Part shown: positions 8,455 to 16,826 of the stretch, one piece after another
Position numbering within the stretch: position 1 is the stretch's first letter
How the letters are laid out: every line of letters starts with the position of its first letter
From: Pseudoalteromonas rubra
GTDB taxonomy: Bacteria > Pseudomonadota > Gammaproteobacteria > Enterobacterales > Alteromonadaceae
NCBI RefSeq assembly: GCF_005887115.1
Contig: NZ_PNCJ01000019.1
Location: 99,510 to 163,509 of the forward strand
DNA length: 64,000 bases
Direction of reading: 5' to 3'
Made by a program: the position numbers and the translations under genes
The notes under the pieces: model-generated
What the model saw: the letters and a program-made list of their open reading frames with translations, nothing else
Database searches by the model: none
Told to the model about the DNA's origin: nothing

Positions 8455-8673
8455 CTAATCAACCTGCGTGACTCTGGGGTAACGTTCACAAGACAGTTCA
8501 TGATAAATATCATCCAGATACTTCGCCAGCTCCCCGTCATCAAGCTCAGGCGGGATCACCACATCGTACACGCGTGCTCGGATCCCTGTATCTGAGTCAA
8601 TAAACAACTGCCATTGTGCTCCAATACGGCTCACAGACATGCGCTTGCCAAATACGTTAAATCTGAGTGTCAT
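8455..8673 (-). CDS. Small conserved hypothetical protein, DUF7661-like
   Basis: A 72-residue protein beginning TLRFNVFGKRMSVSR with PPELDDGELAKYLDDIYHEL towards the end. This pattern (NVFG start, IPPE then YLDD-hE) resembles a family of small gammaproteobacterial proteins now named DUF7661; I recall it from memory and cannot confirm it. An AAGGAG ribosome site five bases before the ATG supports the start. It is acidic, without signal peptide. It follows the Rof-like gene by about 70 bases on the same strand. Confidence 0.65.
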   Translation of the reverse strand: MTLRFNVFGKRMSVSRIGAQWQLFIDSDTGIRARVYDVVIPPELDDGELAKYLDDIYHELSCERYPRVTQVD

Positions 8674-8744
8674 GCATGCTCCTTAAAACAATAATGGGTA
8701 CGCTCAGACACAGTTTTCATTAATTTAAGGAGAAAGTCGATGGG

Positions 8745-8990
8745 TTAATTAAATTGTTTTTCATAAAAATGAGGGTTGGCCACGGTCACTGTCAGCTTAG
8801 TAATGTGCGTGAACAGAACTTGCCTGGTTGTGCCTGAAACAGTCAGTTGAATACATTCGTCCCTGTTCATATCACGACATAGATCAGCGGCAATGCCCGA
8901 GACTTGCTCACCATTTCGCAGACTCAGTGTCACCGGATAGCGAAACAAACAGACAATTTCAAAGTAGTCATAATCACTGCAACTGATCAT
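8745..8990 (-). CDS. Rho-binding antiterminator Rof (YaeO)-like protein
   Basis: An 81-residue protein beginning MISCSDYDYFEIVCLFRYPVT, the start of the Rof/YaeO family (E. coli: I-N-C-D-D-Y-D-x-L-E-x-A). It is a small Sm-like beta-barrel that binds transcription terminator Rho and reduces termination. The middle NGEQVSGIAADL and the end VLFTHITKLTVTVANPHF match the family. I choose ATG 8990 because GGAGAG precedes it and it lies four bases after the stop of the upstream gene; an in-frame ATG at 9011 would overlap that gene. It is the last gene of a run that begins with bioB, so it may respond to the same promoter. Confidence 0.8.
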   Translation of the reverse strand: MISCSDYDYFEIVCLFRYPVTLSLRNGEQVSGIAADLCRDMNRDECIQLTVSGTTRQVLFTHITKLTVTVANPHFYEKQFN

Positions 8991-8994
8991 ACGC

Positions 8995-9429
8995 TTACTC
9001 TCCTGCTCCAAGTGTGCCCATGACTATCTGGTGCACTGAGTGCTGTCTGAACAAGTTTGACGCCGTAATGACATCTTCAACTGACGCGTCTGGTGATATG
9101 TAAAACCAAACACTTTCCGTAGGGCTTTCGATGCGCAACTTATCTACTAGTTTACCAAGCTCGCGGATCTCATTCAGAGGGTAACTGACCTTCTCATACA
9201 TAAAGTATAGATGGCCACTCGCCAGCAATTTTACTTTAATCGCTCTGTCGTGGGCACAACCATAGTCGCAATGGTTGATTGGTTTTCCTTTGATAACAGA
9301 AAGCGCCTGAGTTGACGGCTGTCGCGGAGTAACGAACAGCAATAGCAGAAATGCCAAACTCAGGCCCGTATAGCTCAGTACAGACAATACTGAGTTATCA
9401 CTAGGGTGCTGACAACGCACTCGGGTCAC
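8995..9429 (-). CDS. Membrane protein with ExbD/TolR-like topology
   Basis: A 144-residue protein starting with GTG that overlaps the bioD stop (GTGA), implying coupled translation. It has one N-terminal membrane helix (SYTGLSLAFLLLLFVT) and a periplasmic domain. The C-terminal half, YISPDASVEDVITASNLFRQHSVHQIVM, resembles the ExbD/TolR fold element (D-x-x-v-x-y-x-x-vvxvmdxlrxaGv-xxvxlxT). No Asp is seen inside the membrane helix, where ExbD and TolR need one for proton coupling, so a true proton channel partner role is doubtful. The periplasmic part has a cysteine pair (HCDYGC). A specific function cannot be assigned. Confidence 0.6.
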   Translation of the reverse strand: MTRVRCQHPSDNSVLSVLSYTGLSLAFLLLLFVTPRQPSTQALSVIKGKPINHCDYGCAHDRAIKVKLLASGHLYFMYEKVSYPLNEIRELGKLVDKLRIESPTESVWFYISPDASVEDVITASNLFRQHSVHQIVMGTLGAGE

Positions 9430-10121
9430 GCTTTGGCGCTGTGCTGAAGACCCAGTAAATCAAGCAATGCACTGTGGATCTGTAGTTTGGCTGTGCCTTC
9501 GCTGTATGGTGCGACAGCAAGCAATGGTGCTTTTAACCGCTGTTTTAAGGTCTCCAGATTGGCGTCGTATTCCTGCATCTCGGGGTCTACCTGATTGGCC
9601 ACCCAACCAACACAGTTTAGCCCTGCGGCGGCTATTGCCTGCTCGGTCAAAAATGCATGGTTCAGACAGCCCAGCTTCATACCCACCACCAGGATCACGG
9701 GCAATTCTTCTTGCTTTATCCAGTCATACAAAAACTGAGTATCGTTGATCGGCAATGCCCAGCCACCGGCGCCTTCCACCAGCGTATACTCAGCACCTAA
9801 GCTGCTTAGCTCCTGATACCTTTCACTTAAGGCTTCACAGCTAATAGTCACACCTGCGCGCTGGGCAGCGATATGTGGTGCAATGGGCGGTTCAAAGCAA
9901 AACGGATTGATCTGCTCGTATTTACCGTGCACTGACGCCGCTTCCATCAGGCTTAGTGCATCTTCATTAACCAGCTGGCCAAAGGCTTCCTCGGCACCTG
10001 CCGCTAATGGTTTAAAGCCCACCGCTTTTTTCCCCCGCTGGGCCAATAGTTTTAGCAGCAAAGAAGAGACATGGGTCTTGCCCACTTCGGTGTCTGTGCC
10101 AGTGATAAAAAATGCACTCAT
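9426..10121 (-). CDS. bioD: ATP-dependent dethiobiotin synthetase BioD
   Basis: BioD closes the ureido ring of dethiobiotin from 7,8-diaminopelargonic acid, CO2 and ATP. The 231-residue protein starts FFITGTDTEVGKTHVSSLL, the P-loop motif of the family. It contains FEPPIAPHIAAQ and TLVEGAGGWALPIN, the conserved substrate and carboxylate-binding segments. It overlaps bioC by four bases (ATGA) and the next gene by four (GTGA). It is the fourth gene of bioBFCD. Confidence 0.96.
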   Translation of the reverse strand: MSAFFITGTDTEVGKTHVSSLLLKLLAQRGKKAVGFKPLAAGAEEAFGQLVNEDALSLMEAASVHGKYEQINPFCFEPPIAPHIAAQRAGVTISCEALSERYQELSSLGAEYTLVEGAGGWALPINDTQFLYDWIKQEELPVILVVGMKLGCLNHAFLTEQAIAAAGLNCVGWVANQVDPEMQEYDANLETLKQRLKAPLLAVAPYSEGTAKLQIHSALLDLLGLQHSAKA

Positions 10122-10873
10122 AATTTAGTCAGCTCCATAAACGCAACCTGATAACTTAACTGGGCACGGCCATTGGTAAGTGGATATCCTGCCAGTAATT
10201 TACGATATTGTGTCTTGCCCAGCAAGCCACGGCGCTGGCCTTCATGTTGCAACTGGTTAGCACCGATGGCTTTCACAGATTTAAAAGCTGCCTGTGCAGT
10301 TGCAAAGGTTTCTTTAAGGCACATCAGCTGGGCATCATCTAGTGCAAACCCAGCTTCTTCGCTATAGGTAAGCAAACTGTCGAAGGGTGTAAACCGATTA
10401 ATATGACAGTGCGCATCTACATTCTGCCAGGCCTGCTGTATTTCGCACAGCGAGCCGTCGGCAACAACACTCAGATAGGCTTTACCGCCGGGTTTTAATA
10501 TTCGATTCAGCGCCTTAAACAATGCCGGATGATCCTGACTCCATTGCATAGCAAAGTTGCTGAAAATGGCATCTACACAGTTATCTGCCAGCGGTAAATT
10601 GTCCATATCCGCGCAGACTTTATAAGCATCCTGAGGCCCCTGCTCTAACATACCTGAACTGAGGTCCAGCGCCACCAGCTGAGCGCAGCGTGCACTTAGC
10701 GCGTCATAGTGCTGCATAGGACCGGCGCCCAGGTCTAACAAGGTTGTACTGGGTTGGGTGATTTTCCTGAGCAGGATCTCCGCGGCTTGTTGCTGGACAT
10801 TGGCATGCTGTACATAAACCTGAGACGCGCGAGAAAAACGTGAAGCGACCAGCGCTTTAACAGACGCACTCAT
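10118..10873 (-). CDS. bioC: Malonyl-ACP O-methyltransferase BioC
   Basis: BioC methylates malonyl-ACP so that fatty acid synthesis can make the pimeloyl chain of biotin. The 251-residue protein has the SAM-binding motif LLDLGAGPMQHYDALSA near residues 45-61, VALDLSSGML, and the post-motif ANCVDAIFSNFAMQW with the BioC-typical S-N-x-A-x-Q-W. The start codon overlaps bioF by four bases (ATGA). No BioH-type esterase is present in this window, so the demethylating partner must be elsewhere. Confidence 0.95.
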   Translation of the reverse strand: MSASVKALVASRFSRASQVYVQHANVQQQAAEILLRKITQPSTTLLDLGAGPMQHYDALSARCAQLVALDLSSGMLEQGPQDAYKVCADMDNLPLADNCVDAIFSNFAMQWSQDHPALFKALNRILKPGGKAYLSVVADGSLCEIQQAWQNVDAHCHINRFTPFDSLLTYSEEAGFALDDAQLMCLKETFATAQAAFKSVKAIGANQLQHEGQRRGLLGKTQYRKLLAGYPLTNGRAQLSYQVAFMELTKL

Positions 10874-12003
10874 ATCGCCTCCTTAAGTGCATTGAGTAAC
10901 GCATTTATATCTTGTGTTGTATGCGCAGCAGTCAGCGTCACACGCAGCCGGGCAGCGTTTTGTGGCACCGTGGGTGGGCGAATGGCAGTGAGCCAAATGC
11001 CCCGCTCTTTGAGCTGCTGTTGTGCCGCCAGTGCGTTTTCTGCTGAGCCCAGCACAATAGGCTGAATGGCTGTATCTGAGGGCATCACAGCAATGCCTAA
11101 TTGCGCAGCGGTTTGCGTAAAATAGGCAATGTTATTTTTTAATGCCGTTCTTTGTGGCACTGCACCGCGTAACTGAGCAAACTGGCTGCTTGCTATGCCG
11201 GTCAGCATGGGCGACAACGCAGTGGAATAAATATATTCGCGGCTAAACTGTAATAAATACTGCTGAACCCGTTCACTGCATAACACCGCAGCCCCCTGAC
11301 AGGCCATGGCTTTGCCAAAGGTGATCACCAAAAGCTCTGGTTTTACGCCACGTTCAATACTGCCCAGCCCGTTGTCGCCTACCACGCCCAGCGCGTGGGC
11401 GTCATCGACCATCAGCCAGGCGTTATGGGTTTTTGCAAGCTGTGCAATATCAGCTAAAGGCGCACAGTCCCCGTCCATCGAGAACACGCCCTCCGTCACA
11501 ATCAGTTTATGTTTTGCTTTGGATTTTTCTAGCCGGGCACGCAAATGCCCCACATCGTTGTGGTTGAATCGGGTGAGTTTGGCCTGGCTGTGCAACGCAC
11601 CGTCGAGCAAGCTGGCATGGTTGAGTTTATCCTGAAACAGCTCTGACTCGCGCCCAACCGCCGGGTCGTTAAATAGAGCCTGAAGCACACTGGTATTAGC
11701 CGCAAAGCCACTTGCGAACAGCAATGCTTTGTCATAACCAAAGGCTTCACACAGCTGCGATTCAAACGCCGCATGCACTGACTGAAATCCGGTCACCAGT
11801 GCGGAACTACGACTGCCTGGTTGACCTGTCAGGTTCAGTGTTTGGTCGGCCAGTGCCAGATAATCGTTACTGGCGAAGTTGAGGTAACGCTTACCATCCA
11901 CTTCTATTTCACGGGCAGAGACCTTATCAAAGCACTGACGATGACGCAGCAAAGATGCCGCAGCTCTGGTATTCAGAGCCGCATCGATGAACTCAAAGGC
12001 CAT
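10870..12003 (-). CDS. bioF: 8-amino-7-oxononanoate synthase BioF
   Basis: A PLP enzyme that condenses pimeloyl-ACP with alanine in the first ring-forming step of biotin synthesis. The 377-residue protein contains NFASNDYLALA near the N-terminus, VDDAHALGVVGDNGLGS (PLP-interacting Asp and His) and TFGKAMACQGAAVLC with the Schiff-base lysine. Length and motifs match the family. It begins directly after the bioB stop, with no gap. Confidence 0.96.
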   Translation of the reverse strand: MAFEFIDAALNTRAAASLLRHRQCFDKVSAREIEVDGKRYLNFASNDYLALADQTLNLTGQPGSRSSALVTGFQSVHAAFESQLCEAFGYDKALLFASGFAANTSVLQALFNDPAVGRESELFQDKLNHASLLDGALHSQAKLTRFNHNDVGHLRARLEKSKAKHKLIVTEGVFSMDGDCAPLADIAQLAKTHNAWLMVDDAHALGVVGDNGLGSIERGVKPELLVITFGKAMACQGAAVLCSERVQQYLLQFSREYIYSTALSPMLTGIASSQFAQLRGAVPQRTALKNNIAYFTQTAAQLGIAVMPSDTAIQPIVLGSAENALAAQQQLKERGIWLTAIRPPTVPQNAARLRVTLTAAHTTQDINALLNALKEAI

Positions 12004-13047
12004 TTAGTTGGCTTCGTAGAACAGTTCAGAAGTGGCTTTGTCTGCAATGGCAGAATTCAGAGACGCTTCATAAGCTTCGTCTGAGTAATCCTGACGCTTC
12101 TCCGGTTGCATACCCAGTTTTCTCAGCAGGTTCATGTCTGCATCGGCTTCCGGGTTTTCCGTTGTAAGTAGCTTATCACCGTAGAAAATCGAGTTTGCAC
12201 CGGCAAAGAAGCACATCGACTGCATCTGCTCGTTCATGGCAGTACGGCCCGCAGACAAGCGCACATAGCTGTACGGCATCATAATACGTGCGACAGCAAT
12301 GGTGCGAATAAACTCAAAGTGGTCCAGATCTTCTACGTCTTCAAGTGGTGTGCCCGCGACTTTCACCAGCATGTTAATTGGCACACTCTCAGGTTGTTTT
12401 GGCAAGTTAGCCAGCTGCATCAGCAGACCATAGCGGTCAGAAGCTTGCTCACCCATACCAACAATACCACCGGAACAGACTTTCATACCCGCATCACGCA
12501 CATGATCAAGTGTATCCAGACGATCCTGATAAGTCCGCGTGGTGATGATCTGCTCATAGTACTCAGGCGATGTATCCAGGTTGTGGTTGTAGTAATCTAA
12601 GCCCGCTTCTCTGAGTGCATGGGCTTTATCATTATCAAGCTTGCCCAGCGTCATACAAGTCTCCAGGCCCAGCTCTCTGACTTCGCGCACCATTTTCTCG
12701 ATATAAGGCATGTCGCGATCTTTCGGATCAGACCAGGCTGCACCCATACAAAAACGCGTTGCGCCTTTTTCTTTGGCCACCTTGGCCTGTGCTACCACTT
12801 TTTCTACTTCCATCAGACGTTCACGCTCCAGGTCGGTTTTATAATGACCCGACTGAGGGCAGTATTTGCAGTCTTCCGGACACGCACCGGTTTTTATCGA
12901 TAAGAGTGTAGAGATCTGTACTTCATTGGGATTAAAGTTTTTTCTGTGGATGCTCGCAGCATGAAACAACAGATCATTGAATGGCATTTCAAATAGTGCT
13001 TTAACTTCTTTATGCGTCCAATCGTGACGTACTGTGCCCAATTCCAT
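12004..13047 (-). CDS. bioB: Biotin synthase BioB
   Basis: A radical SAM enzyme that inserts sulfur into dethiobiotin. The 347-residue protein has the CPEDCKYCPQSGHY motif (C-x3-C-x2-C) binding the [4Fe-4S] cluster, and MTLGKLDNDKAHALREAGLD and YNHNLDTSPEYY, both characteristic. It is the first gene of the minus-strand bio operon, 114 bases from the divergent bioA start. AAGAGAA ahead of the ATG gives the ribosome site. The promoter for this gene appears to overlap a BirA operator half-site (separate entry). Confidence 0.97.
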   Translation of the reverse strand: MELGTVRHDWTHKEVKALFEMPFNDLLFHAASIHRKNFNPNEVQISTLLSIKTGACPEDCKYCPQSGHYKTDLERERLMEVEKVVAQAKVAKEKGATRFCMGAAWSDPKDRDMPYIEKMVREVRELGLETCMTLGKLDNDKAHALREAGLDYYNHNLDTSPEYYEQIITTRTYQDRLDTLDHVRDAGMKVCSGGIVGMGEQASDRYGLLMQLANLPKQPESVPINMLVKVAGTPLEDVEDLDHFEFIRTIAVARIMMPYSYVRLSAGRTAMNEQMQSMCFFAGANSIFYGDKLLTTENPEADADMNLLRKLGMQPEKRQDYSDEAYEASLNSAIADKATSELFYEAN

Positions 13048-13106
13048 AATTATTCTCTTCTTTTGACTGACATTTTTTAGTCAGTTGTTATGACGGTGAT
13101 TGGCTT

Positions 13107-13134
13107 AGTCTACTTCTTGCTTTAACATTGTCAA
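13107..13134 (-). promoter_or_regulatory. Probable bioB promoter
   Basis: On the minus strand TTGACA (13129-13134) and TAGACT (13107-13112) are 16 bases apart, a good sigma-70 pair directed to bioB. The -35 hexamer lies inside the left half-site of the proposed BirA operator, so repressor binding would block RNA polymerase. This is read from sequence only; no transcript start is known. Confidence 0.55.
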
Positions 13135-13161
13135 CACGGACCACTCAAGCAAGGTTTACAA
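13128..13161. promoter_or_regulatory. BirA operator between bioA and bioB
   Basis: TTGTCAACA, 16 bases, then GGTTTACAA. The right half-site is identical to the E. coli BirA half-site, the left one differs at two positions from TTGTAAACC, and the 16-base spacing is that of the E. coli bio operator. It lies immediately before the GTG start of bioA, so bound BirA would cover the bioA ribosome site as well as the bioB -35 box. BirA with biotinyl-AMP is expected to repress both directions. Confidence 0.8.
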
Positions 13162-14451
13162 GTGAGCAATATTAACGCGATTGATTTAGCCTTTGATAAA
13201 GCCCATATCTGGCACCCCTACACCTCCATGCAGGATCCTCTGCCCGTTTACCCGGCAAGCCATACCCAGGACAACCGTATCCACCTGGAAACAGGCGAAG
13301 AATTAATTGATGGTATGGCATCCTGGTGGAGCGCCATTCATGGCTATAACCACCCCGACATTGTCACTGCAATTACTGAGCAAGCAGGCAAGATGAGTCA
13401 TGTAATGTTTGGCGGACTGACCCATGCACCAGCGGTTGAGTTGTGTAAAAAGTTGGTTGCCATGACCCCGGCCCCCCTCAATAAAGTGTTCCTGGCAGAC
13501 AGCGGATCGGTTAGCGTTGAAGTGGCGATTAAAATGGCTCTGCAGTACTGGCTGAGCCAGGGCCATACACGCAAAACTAAACTGATGACAGCGCAAAAAG
13601 GCTATCATGGCGATACCTTTGCCGCCATGAGTGTGTGCGATCCGGTGAATTCTATGCACAGCATGTATCAGGGCTTTCTGCCGGAGCATGTTTTTGTGCC
13701 AGCACCCTCCGGGCGCTTTCATGAACGGGCATGTGAAGAAGAGCTTGCGCAACTTGAAGCGTCATTTGCAGCCCATCATCAGGAGGTTGCCGCATTTATC
13801 ATTGAGCCTATCGTACAAAACGCCGGCGGGATGAACTTCTATCACCCGGATTACCTGAAAAAGCTCCGCACACTGTGCGACCAATATGATGTTTTGCTGA
13901 TCCTCGATGAGATAGCGACCGGCTTTGGCCGTACCGGAAAATTATTTGCCTGCGAGCACGCCGACATTAGCCCGGATATTCTGTGCCTGGGTAAAGCCCT
14001 CACCGGCGGCACCATGACACTGTCGGCAACGCTCACCACAGATGAGATAGCCATTGGGATCAGTCAGGGCGAAGCCAAAGTACTGATGCACGGCCCCACC
14101 TTTATGGGTAATCCGCTGGCCTGCGCTGCTGCAAATGCAAGCCTGACCCTGCTACAAAGTAATGCCTGGCAACAACAGGTCCAGCGCCTGGCAAATAGTT
14201 TAACGTTGCTCGAGCGTTGTAAAACACTGGAGGCAGTGCAGGATGTCAGAGTGCTGGGCGCAATCGGGGTGGTTGAAGTAAACCGCACTATAGATGTGGC
14301 AAAGATACAGCGCTTTTTTATTAAAAAAGGCTTGTGGATCCGCCCGTTTGGCAGGCTGATTTATCTGATGCCTCCGTATATCACACCGGATGAAGATATC
14401 GCGCAGCTGGCTGATGGGGTTTATGACGCCATCGCACAGAACGCGTACTAG
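13162..14451 (+). CDS. bioA: Adenosylmethionine-8-amino-7-oxononanoate aminotransferase BioA
   Basis: BioA transfers the amino group of S-adenosylmethionine to make 7,8-diaminopelargonic acid. The 429-residue class III aminotransferase has HIWHPYTSM at the N-terminus, DGMASWWSAIHGYNHP, KGYHGDTFAAMSVCDP, and LDEIATGFGRTGKLFACEH near the PLP site. The Schiff-base lysine is in CLGKALTGGTMTLSA. It starts with GTG, preceded by AAGG within the operator's right half. It is divergent from bioBFCD, as in enterobacteria. Confidence 0.96.
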   Translation: MSNINAIDLAFDKAHIWHPYTSMQDPLPVYPASHTQDNRIHLETGEELIDGMASWWSAIHGYNHPDIVTAITEQAGKMSHVMFGGLTHAPAVELCKKLVAMTPAPLNKVFLADSGSVSVEVAIKMALQYWLSQGHTRKTKLMTAQKGYHGDTFAAMSVCDPVNSMHSMYQGFLPEHVFVPAPSGRFHERACEEELAQLEASFAAHHQEVAAFIIEPIVQNAGGMNFYHPDYLKKLRTLCDQYDVLLILDEIATGFGRTGKLFACEHADISPDILCLGKALTGGTMTLSATLTTDEIAIGISQGEAKVLMHGPTFMGNPLACAAANASLTLLQSNAWQQQVQRLANSLTLLERCKTLEAVQDVRVLGAIGVVEVNRTIDVAKIQRFFIKKGLWIRPFGRLIYLMPPYITPDEDIAQLADGVYDAIAQNAY

Positions 14452-14468
14452 TTTTCCTCAGCACAGCT

Positions 14469-14507
14469 AAAAAGTGCGACAATAAAAGCGAAATTGGCAC
14501 TTTTTTT
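14469..14507 (+). terminator. Terminator after bioA
   Basis: AAAAAGTGC and GCACTTTTT can pair around a 19-base loop, followed by more T. The stem is short and the loop large, so it is a moderate terminator. Confidence 0.55.
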
Positions 14508-14625
14508 GCCAATTTTGCAATTATTTAAGATATTTCATCGTTTGTACCTGAAATCATTTCATGGCTTTGTTAGACTAGGCGACTTTGATTGTAAATTTCG
14601 AAATAGAGTTGAGAATCGAGTAACT

Positions 14626-15963
14626 ATGCAACAAACCGTCAAATTGCAGCCAGCTGAAGCTTATCAGCCACCGCGCTTTACTGTTTATCAACACCGTCAG
14701 ATTGATAAAATTGAGCAACTTGAAAAACTGCCTGAGCACCTGCGCTTCCAGATGAAGGTGGTTGCAAACGTTTTCCCTTTCCGCGTGAACAACTATGTTA
14801 TTGATGAACTGATTGACTGGGACAAAGTACCTAACGATCCCGTTTTTCAGCTTACTTTCCCGCAGCGTGGCATGCTGGACGACGAGTCGTACGAAGAAAT
14901 GGCCGCACTGCTTAAGCGTGAGCACACGCCAGAAGAAGTTTTTGAGCTATCAACCAAGTTAAGACAAAAGCTTAATCCGCATCCAGCCGGTCAGATGGAC
15001 AAAAACGTCCCCACCTTTGACGGTGAGCGCGTTGAGGGTATTCAGCACAAATACAAAGAAACCGTGCTGTTCTTCCCGGCACAGGGCCAGTACTGTCACT
15101 CTTACTGTACTTTCTGTTTCCGCTGGGCACAGTTCGTTGGTAAAGCAACCCGCTTCAACAACAACGACGAAGATCTGCTACACAGTTATCTGGAAGAGCA
15201 CACAGAAGTGACCGATCTGCTTATGACAGGCGGTGACCCTATGGTAATGCGTACTGTTAAGCTACGTAAATACCTGGAAGCGCTGAAAGAGCCGCGCTTT
15301 GATCATATTCGTACTATTCGTATTGGTACTAAGTCTCTGACTTTCTGGCCATTCCGTTATGTGACCGATCCAGATGCGCAAGACTTGTTAGCCCTGCTTA
15401 AAGAGCTGGTCGACGCCGGTAAGCATGTGTCTATTATGGCGCACGTTAATCACAAACAAGAGCTACGCACTGACATTGCCAAAGAAGCGATTAAATTGCT
15501 ACGTAAGACTGGTGTACAGATCCGTACTCAGGCACCTTTGCTTAACCACCTCAACACCGACCCTAAGATGTGGTCTGAGATGTGGAAAGAGCAAACACAA
15601 ATGGGCATGATCCCTTATTACATGTTCATTGAGCGTGATACCGGTGCAAAGCGTTACTTTGAATTACCGCTTTACAAGACCTGGGAAATCTTCCGCGATG
15701 CCTATAAAGAAGTATCGGGTGTGAGCCGCACAGTACGTGGACCTTCCATGAGTGCCGGACCGGGTAAGGTTGAAGTTTCTGGTGTAACAGAAATCAACGG
15801 CGAAAAAGTGTTTGTATTACGTTTTATTCAGGCCCGTAACCCGGATTGGGTGCAAAGACCTTTCTTTGCCAAATACGATGAAGAAGCGACCTGGCTGGAT
15901 GGCCTTAAGCCGGCATTTGGCGAGGAAAAATTCTTCTGGCAGGACGAATACGAAGCCATGTAA
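14626..15963 (+). CDS. KamA family radical SAM protein (lysine 2,3-aminomutase-like)
   Basis: A 445-residue radical SAM enzyme related to lysine 2,3-aminomutase. The cluster motif QYCHSYCTFCFRW (C157, C161, C164) fits C-x3-C-x2-C, followed by DLLMTGGDPMVM, the SAM-binding GGE-like region. GPSMSAGPGKVEVSG carries the lysine expected to hold PLP in this superfamily. I start at ATG 14626; the frame is open to 14494, but that extension shows no family features and holds the presumed promoter region. It is about 100 residues longer than EpmB, the EF-P-modifying member, and has unusual N- and C-terminal extensions. No EF-P or EpmA gene is near. The substrate is unknown. Confidence 0.88.
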   Translation: MQQTVKLQPAEAYQPPRFTVYQHRQIDKIEQLEKLPEHLRFQMKVVANVFPFRVNNYVIDELIDWDKVPNDPVFQLTFPQRGMLDDESYEEMAALLKREHTPEEVFELSTKLRQKLNPHPAGQMDKNVPTFDGERVEGIQHKYKETVLFFPAQGQYCHSYCTFCFRWAQFVGKATRFNNNDEDLLHSYLEEHTEVTDLLMTGGDPMVMRTVKLRKYLEALKEPRFDHIRTIRIGTKSLTFWPFRYVTDPDAQDLLALLKELVDAGKHVSIMAHVNHKQELRTDIAKEAIKLLRKTGVQIRTQAPLLNHLNTDPKMWSEMWKEQTQMGMIPYYMFIERDTGAKRYFELPLYKTWEIFRDAYKEVSGVSRTVRGPSMSAGPGKVEVSGVTEINGEKVFVLRFIQARNPDWVQRPFFAKYDEEATWLDGLKPAFGEEKFFWQDEYEAM

Positions 15964-15980
15964 GGGTTCAAGTTACAAGA

Positions 15981-16010
15981 AAGCCGACAACGTTGTCGGC
16001 TTTTTCTTTT
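15981..16010 (+). terminator. Terminator after the KamA-like gene
   Basis: AAGCCGACAA-CG-TTGTCGGCTT is a nearly perfect palindrome followed by TTTTCTTTT. Placed 17 bases after the stop. Confidence 0.85.
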
Positions 16011-16030
16011 CAGATAATCGCTTATTGCAA

Positions 16031-16465
16031 CTACCACTCAAACATATAGGCCATTTTACTGATGGTTCTCAGTGCCACACCATGCGTGTTACGTTTGGCA
16101 TATAAGTGCTGCATTGACTTATCTTTCACTTCGCCGACTATCACTTCTTTGACCTGATACCCCATCGCCTGTGCTGCACTGGTGTAAGCAACAAACTCCC
16201 AGCGCTTGATATTGGTGTTATCAGCTATCACCAGCGGGATCCCCTCAGCTAGCGCATTGATAAAGCGTGCCAGGTTCAGATTATGGTATTCCGGCAGTCT
16301 GAACTTTTCAAAATGATATTCGCCCTGCTCATTATGAAAGTAATCATCAGTTGAACAAATGATGAATTGCGTTTCGTCACCTGCTACCAGCTCATCTGCC
16401 AGTGCGTAAGCGTAATGTGTTTTCCCAGAGCCAGGTAATCCCCGTAATATAAATGCCTGTTTCAT
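16031..16465 (-). CDS. P-loop kinase-like ATPase of the N4BP2/polynucleotide-kinase type
   Basis: A 144-residue protein with Walker A ILRGLPGSGKTHYAYALA at the N-terminus, then CSTDDYFHNEQGEYHFE, NLNLARFINAL, VIADNTNIKRWEF and YAKRNTHGVALRTI. This set is that of the small P-loop kinases related to N4BP2L1 and phage T4 polynucleotide kinase: DNTN is the Walker B-like element and the RNxHGV segment acts as lid. The phosphoacceptor, whether nucleic acid or nucleotide, is not known. It is a stand-alone gene convergent with the KamA-like gene. It lacks a phosphatase or ligase partner that would make an RNA-repair module. Confidence 0.8.
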   Translation of the reverse strand: MKQAFILRGLPGSGKTHYAYALADELVAGDETQFIICSTDDYFHNEQGEYHFEKFRLPEYHNLNLARFINALAEGIPLVIADNTNIKRWEFVAYTSAAQAMGYQVKEVIVGEVKDKSMQHLYAKRNTHGVALRTISKMAYMFEW

Positions 16466-16826
16466 CTATTGAACGACTTATATCCAGTTTTTCTTAGTAG
16501 TAGAAGGATATAATGCCATAAATTTTGCATTTAAGTAATTCATCAGACAAAAGGCCGCGCTTTTTTAGTGTCAGCCCTTCAATCTGATCGCACTTTTCCA
16601 CAACAAAACGTCATATTGCGCAAATATCAATCAATAGTTTTGCACTGACCGCAGCCAAGTGCAAAAAAGCCCAAAGAAATTACCCTGCACCCGCATTTGA
16701 TGGTTTTTTTATGCGTCTATCGCAGGTAAGATACGACATAGCTGACTGCGCAAAAAGCGTGGTCATGGCAGTGAGTTAAACAACACACGCAACAGACTAA
16801 TTATAAATAATCATTTTGGAGTAAAG
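16466..16826. other. Intergenic region between the P-loop kinase gene and asnS
   Basis: The 360 bases are AT-rich and divergent between the two genes. They should hold both promoters. TTTTGGAGTAAAG gives the asnS ribosome site. I see no open frame of credible length, no riboswitch-like or T-box-like leader, and no clear operator. Confidence 0.6.

Noticed and set aside
14626..15963. Calling the KamA-like protein EpmB
   Set aside because: It is about 100 residues longer and has no EF-P-related neighbours.
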